DNA of 7,325 nt. It comes from Sulfurimonas sp. GTDB taxonomy: Bacteria; Campylobacterota; Campylobacteria; Campylobacterales; Sulfurimonadaceae. Shown piece by piece: positions 6,161-7,325 of this stretch. The stretch's first letter is position 1. Every line of letters starts with the position of its first letter. A program made the translations under genes and the position numbers. The notes beneath the pieces were generated by a model. That model made no database searches and was not told where the DNA came from. It saw only the letters and a program-made list of their open reading frames with translations. The DNA is taken from NCBI GenBank assembly GCA_002732645.1, contig NVRL01000019.1, positions 1,594 to 8,918 on the forward strand, read 5' to 3'.

Positions 6161-7027
6161 ATGAAAAAACGTATTTTAGTGACTGGTGGTGCAGGATTTG
6201 TAGGTAGTAATCTATGTGAACGCTTAGCACAAGATGAAAACAATGAAGTCTATAGTCTAGACAACTACTTTACAGGCTCAAAAGAAAACCATGTGCCTAA
6301 TGTTACTTATATTGAGGGCTCAACTGTTGATATCGAAAAACTTATTAATTTTGAACCTGATATGGTATATCATCTTGGCGAGTATTCAAGAGTTGAGCAG
6401 AGCTTTGATGATATTGAGAAGGTATGGAAGTTTAACAAAGACGGTATTTTTGCTGTTTTAGAGTTTGTCAGAAAACATGGATGTAAAATACTTTATGCTG
6501 GAAGTTCTACAAAGTTTGGTGATGGTGGACTTGGAAGAAGTGCATCTCCATATGCATGGACAAAAGCATCAAATACTGAACTTGTACAAAATTACGGAGC
6601 TTGGTTTAACGTGCCTTATGCAATTACTTACTTTTATAATGTTTATGGAAACAGAGAAATTCAAACTGGAAAATATGCAACACTTATTGCACTTTTCAAA
6701 GAGAAAATGAAAAACAATGAAACACTTACAATAGTTAGCCCAGGCTCCCAAAAAAGAAATTTTACACATATTGATGACATAATTAATGGATTAGTGCTCG
6801 TTGGTGAAAATGGTTACGGTGATGAGTTTGGAATAGGAAGTCCTGAAGCTTACAGCATTAAAGAGATTGCAGAGATGTATGATGGAAAAATAGAGATGCT
6901 ACCTGAGAGAAAAGGTAATAGGATGACAGCAGATGTTATGACATCTAAAACAGAAGCTCTTGGCTGGAAACCTACTAGAACTATTAAAGAGTATATTGAA
7001 GAATTAAGAGCTAATAATTGGCAATAA
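6161..7027 (+). CDS. NAD-dependent nucleotide-sugar epimerase (extended SDR, GalE-like)
   Basis: A 288-aa cytoplasmic protein of the extended short-chain dehydrogenase family. It has the NAD-binding TGGAGFVG (Gly9, Gly12, Gly15), an acidic Asp34 after the second strand that suits NAD(H) over NADP(H), AGSSTKFG (113-120) with the catalytic Ser/Thr, the Tyr131-x3-Lys135 pair in [14 protein letters not shown] (158-163), and the substrate-site RNFTHIDD (199-206). It lacks the Thr-Asp-Glu triad of RmlB-type 4,6-dehydratases, so C4 epimerisation or a related oxidoreduction is more likely. It is shorter than typical GalE (about 330-340 aa), and where many relatives have HLAA after strand 4 it has HLGEYSR. 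The following rfbA gene places it in a surface-polysaccharide operon. Substrate (UDP-Glc/Gal, UDP-GlcNAc or a dTDP-sugar) cannot be decided here, so no symbol is given. Confidence 0.85.
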   Translation: MKKRILVTGGAGFVGSNLCERLAQDENNEVYSLDNYFTGSKENHVPNVTYIEGSTVDIEKLINFEPDMVYHLGEYSRVEQSFDDIEKVWKFNKDGIFAVLEFVRKHGCKILYAGSSTKFGDGGLGRSASPYAWTKASNTELVQNYGAWFNVPYAITYFYNVYGNREIQTGKYATLIALFKEKMKNNETLTIVSPGSQKRNFTHIDDIINGLVLVGENGYGDEFGIGSPEAYSIKEIAEMYDGKIEMLPERKGNRMTADVMTSKTEALGWKPTRTIKEYIEELRANNWQ

Positions 7028-7033
7028 TAATGA

Positions 7034-7039
7034 AAGGGA
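7034..7039 (+). promoter_or_regulatory. ribosome binding site of rfbA inside a duplicated ATGAAAGGGA
   Basis: AAGGGA lies 4-5 bases before the rfbA ATG at 7044. The ten bases ATGAAAGGGA occur twice, at 7030-7039 and 7044-7053, so the first copy supplies the Shine-Dalgarno and the second the true start. The first ATG would encode only MKGKK before a TGA (7045-7047) that overlaps the rfbA start. Confidence 0.55.
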
Positions 7040-7043
7040 AAAA

Positions 7044-7325
7044 ATGAAAGGGATTATTTTAGCAGGAGGGTCTGGTACAAGACTCTACCCCATTACAAAA
7101 GGTGTAAGTAAACAGCTTGTTCCTATATATGATAAACCAATGATTTACTACCCTCTTTCAGTTCTTATGTTAGCAGGAATCACAGAAGTATTAATCATAT
7201 CTACTCCTCACGATTTACCAAGATTTGAAGAACTTTTAGGTGATGGATCTGATATCGGTATGAACTTTAGCTATAAAGAACAACCTTCCCCTGATGGACT
7301 TGCACAAGCCTTCATTTTAGGTGAA
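7044..7325 (+). CDS. rfbA: glucose-1-phosphate thymidylyltransferase, partial (N-terminal third)
   Basis: RmlA/RfbA joins dTTP and glucose-1-phosphate to make dTDP-glucose, the entry step to dTDP-rhamnose and other dTDP-deoxysugars of O-antigen or capsule. The first 94 codons are present, of about 290 expected; the right edge cuts the gene. They carry the nucleotide-binding signature [13 protein letters not shown] (6-18), the following [19 protein letters not shown] block with Lys23, LIISTPHD and [10 protein letters not shown] (81-90), all near-identical in kind to E. coli RmlA from memory. It begins 16 bases after the epimerase stop with a good AAGGGA ribosome binding site, so the two form an operon that probably continues with further sugar genes (rmlB/C/D or aminotransferases) to the right. 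Confidence 0.95.
   Translation, partial: MKGIILAGGSGTRLYPITKGVSKQLVPIYDKPMIYYPLSVLMLAGITEVLIISTPHDLPRFEELLGDGSDIGMNFSYKEQPSPDGLAQAFILGE

Noticed and set aside
6465..6769. Open frames of 81 codons (+) and 66 codons (-) inside the epimerase gene
   Set aside because: Both are out-of-frame shadows of the epimerase, whose motifs are continuous through this stretch.

Overview
The window looks like chromosomal DNA from a low-GC, Gram-negative member of the Campylobacterota (Sulfurimonas/Sulfuricurvum-like). This is an inference from the AT-rich codon use, the extended AT-rich promoter style, the lipid A exporter, and a hemN gene next to a GlpC/HdrD-like Fe-S protein, an arrangement I recall from Helicobacter pylori. 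There are no mobile-element genes, tRNAs, rRNAs or CRISPR arrays, and coding density is very high.

Layout. Four genes read leftward, in transcription order: a membrane-anchored LtaS/sulfatase-fold transferase (6096-4111); an MsbA-type lipid-flippase ABC exporter with a TTG start (4102-2393); after a 73-88 bp gap with a REP-like palindrome, the oxygen-independent coproporphyrinogen III dehydrogenase hemN (2304-937); and, 2 bases after it, a cysteine-rich (Fe-S) protein that runs off the left edge (934-1). Two genes read rightward from a shared divergent promoter of about 60 bp: a short NAD-dependent sugar epimerase (6161-7027) and rfbA/rmlA, glucose-1-phosphate thymidylyltransferase (7044 onward, cut by the right edge).

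How they fit together. The middle and right of the window concern the cell envelope. The epimerase and RmlA make nucleotide sugars for surface polysaccharide (O-antigen or similar). MsbA flips lipid A-core across the inner membrane. The LtaS-like enzyme, with its catalytic domain outside the membrane, could add a polar head group to an envelope lipid or glycan. The left part concerns redox cofactors: HemN makes protoporphyrinogen IX without oxygen, and the co-encoded Fe-S protein is a candidate electron-transfer partner.

No wholly new gene system is evident. The points most worth a second look are the HemN/Fe-S pairing, the LtaS-like enzyme with Asp-Asn where the family has Asp-His, the palindrome that abuts and probably decides the hemN start, and the compact divergent promoter with a possible leaderless transcript.
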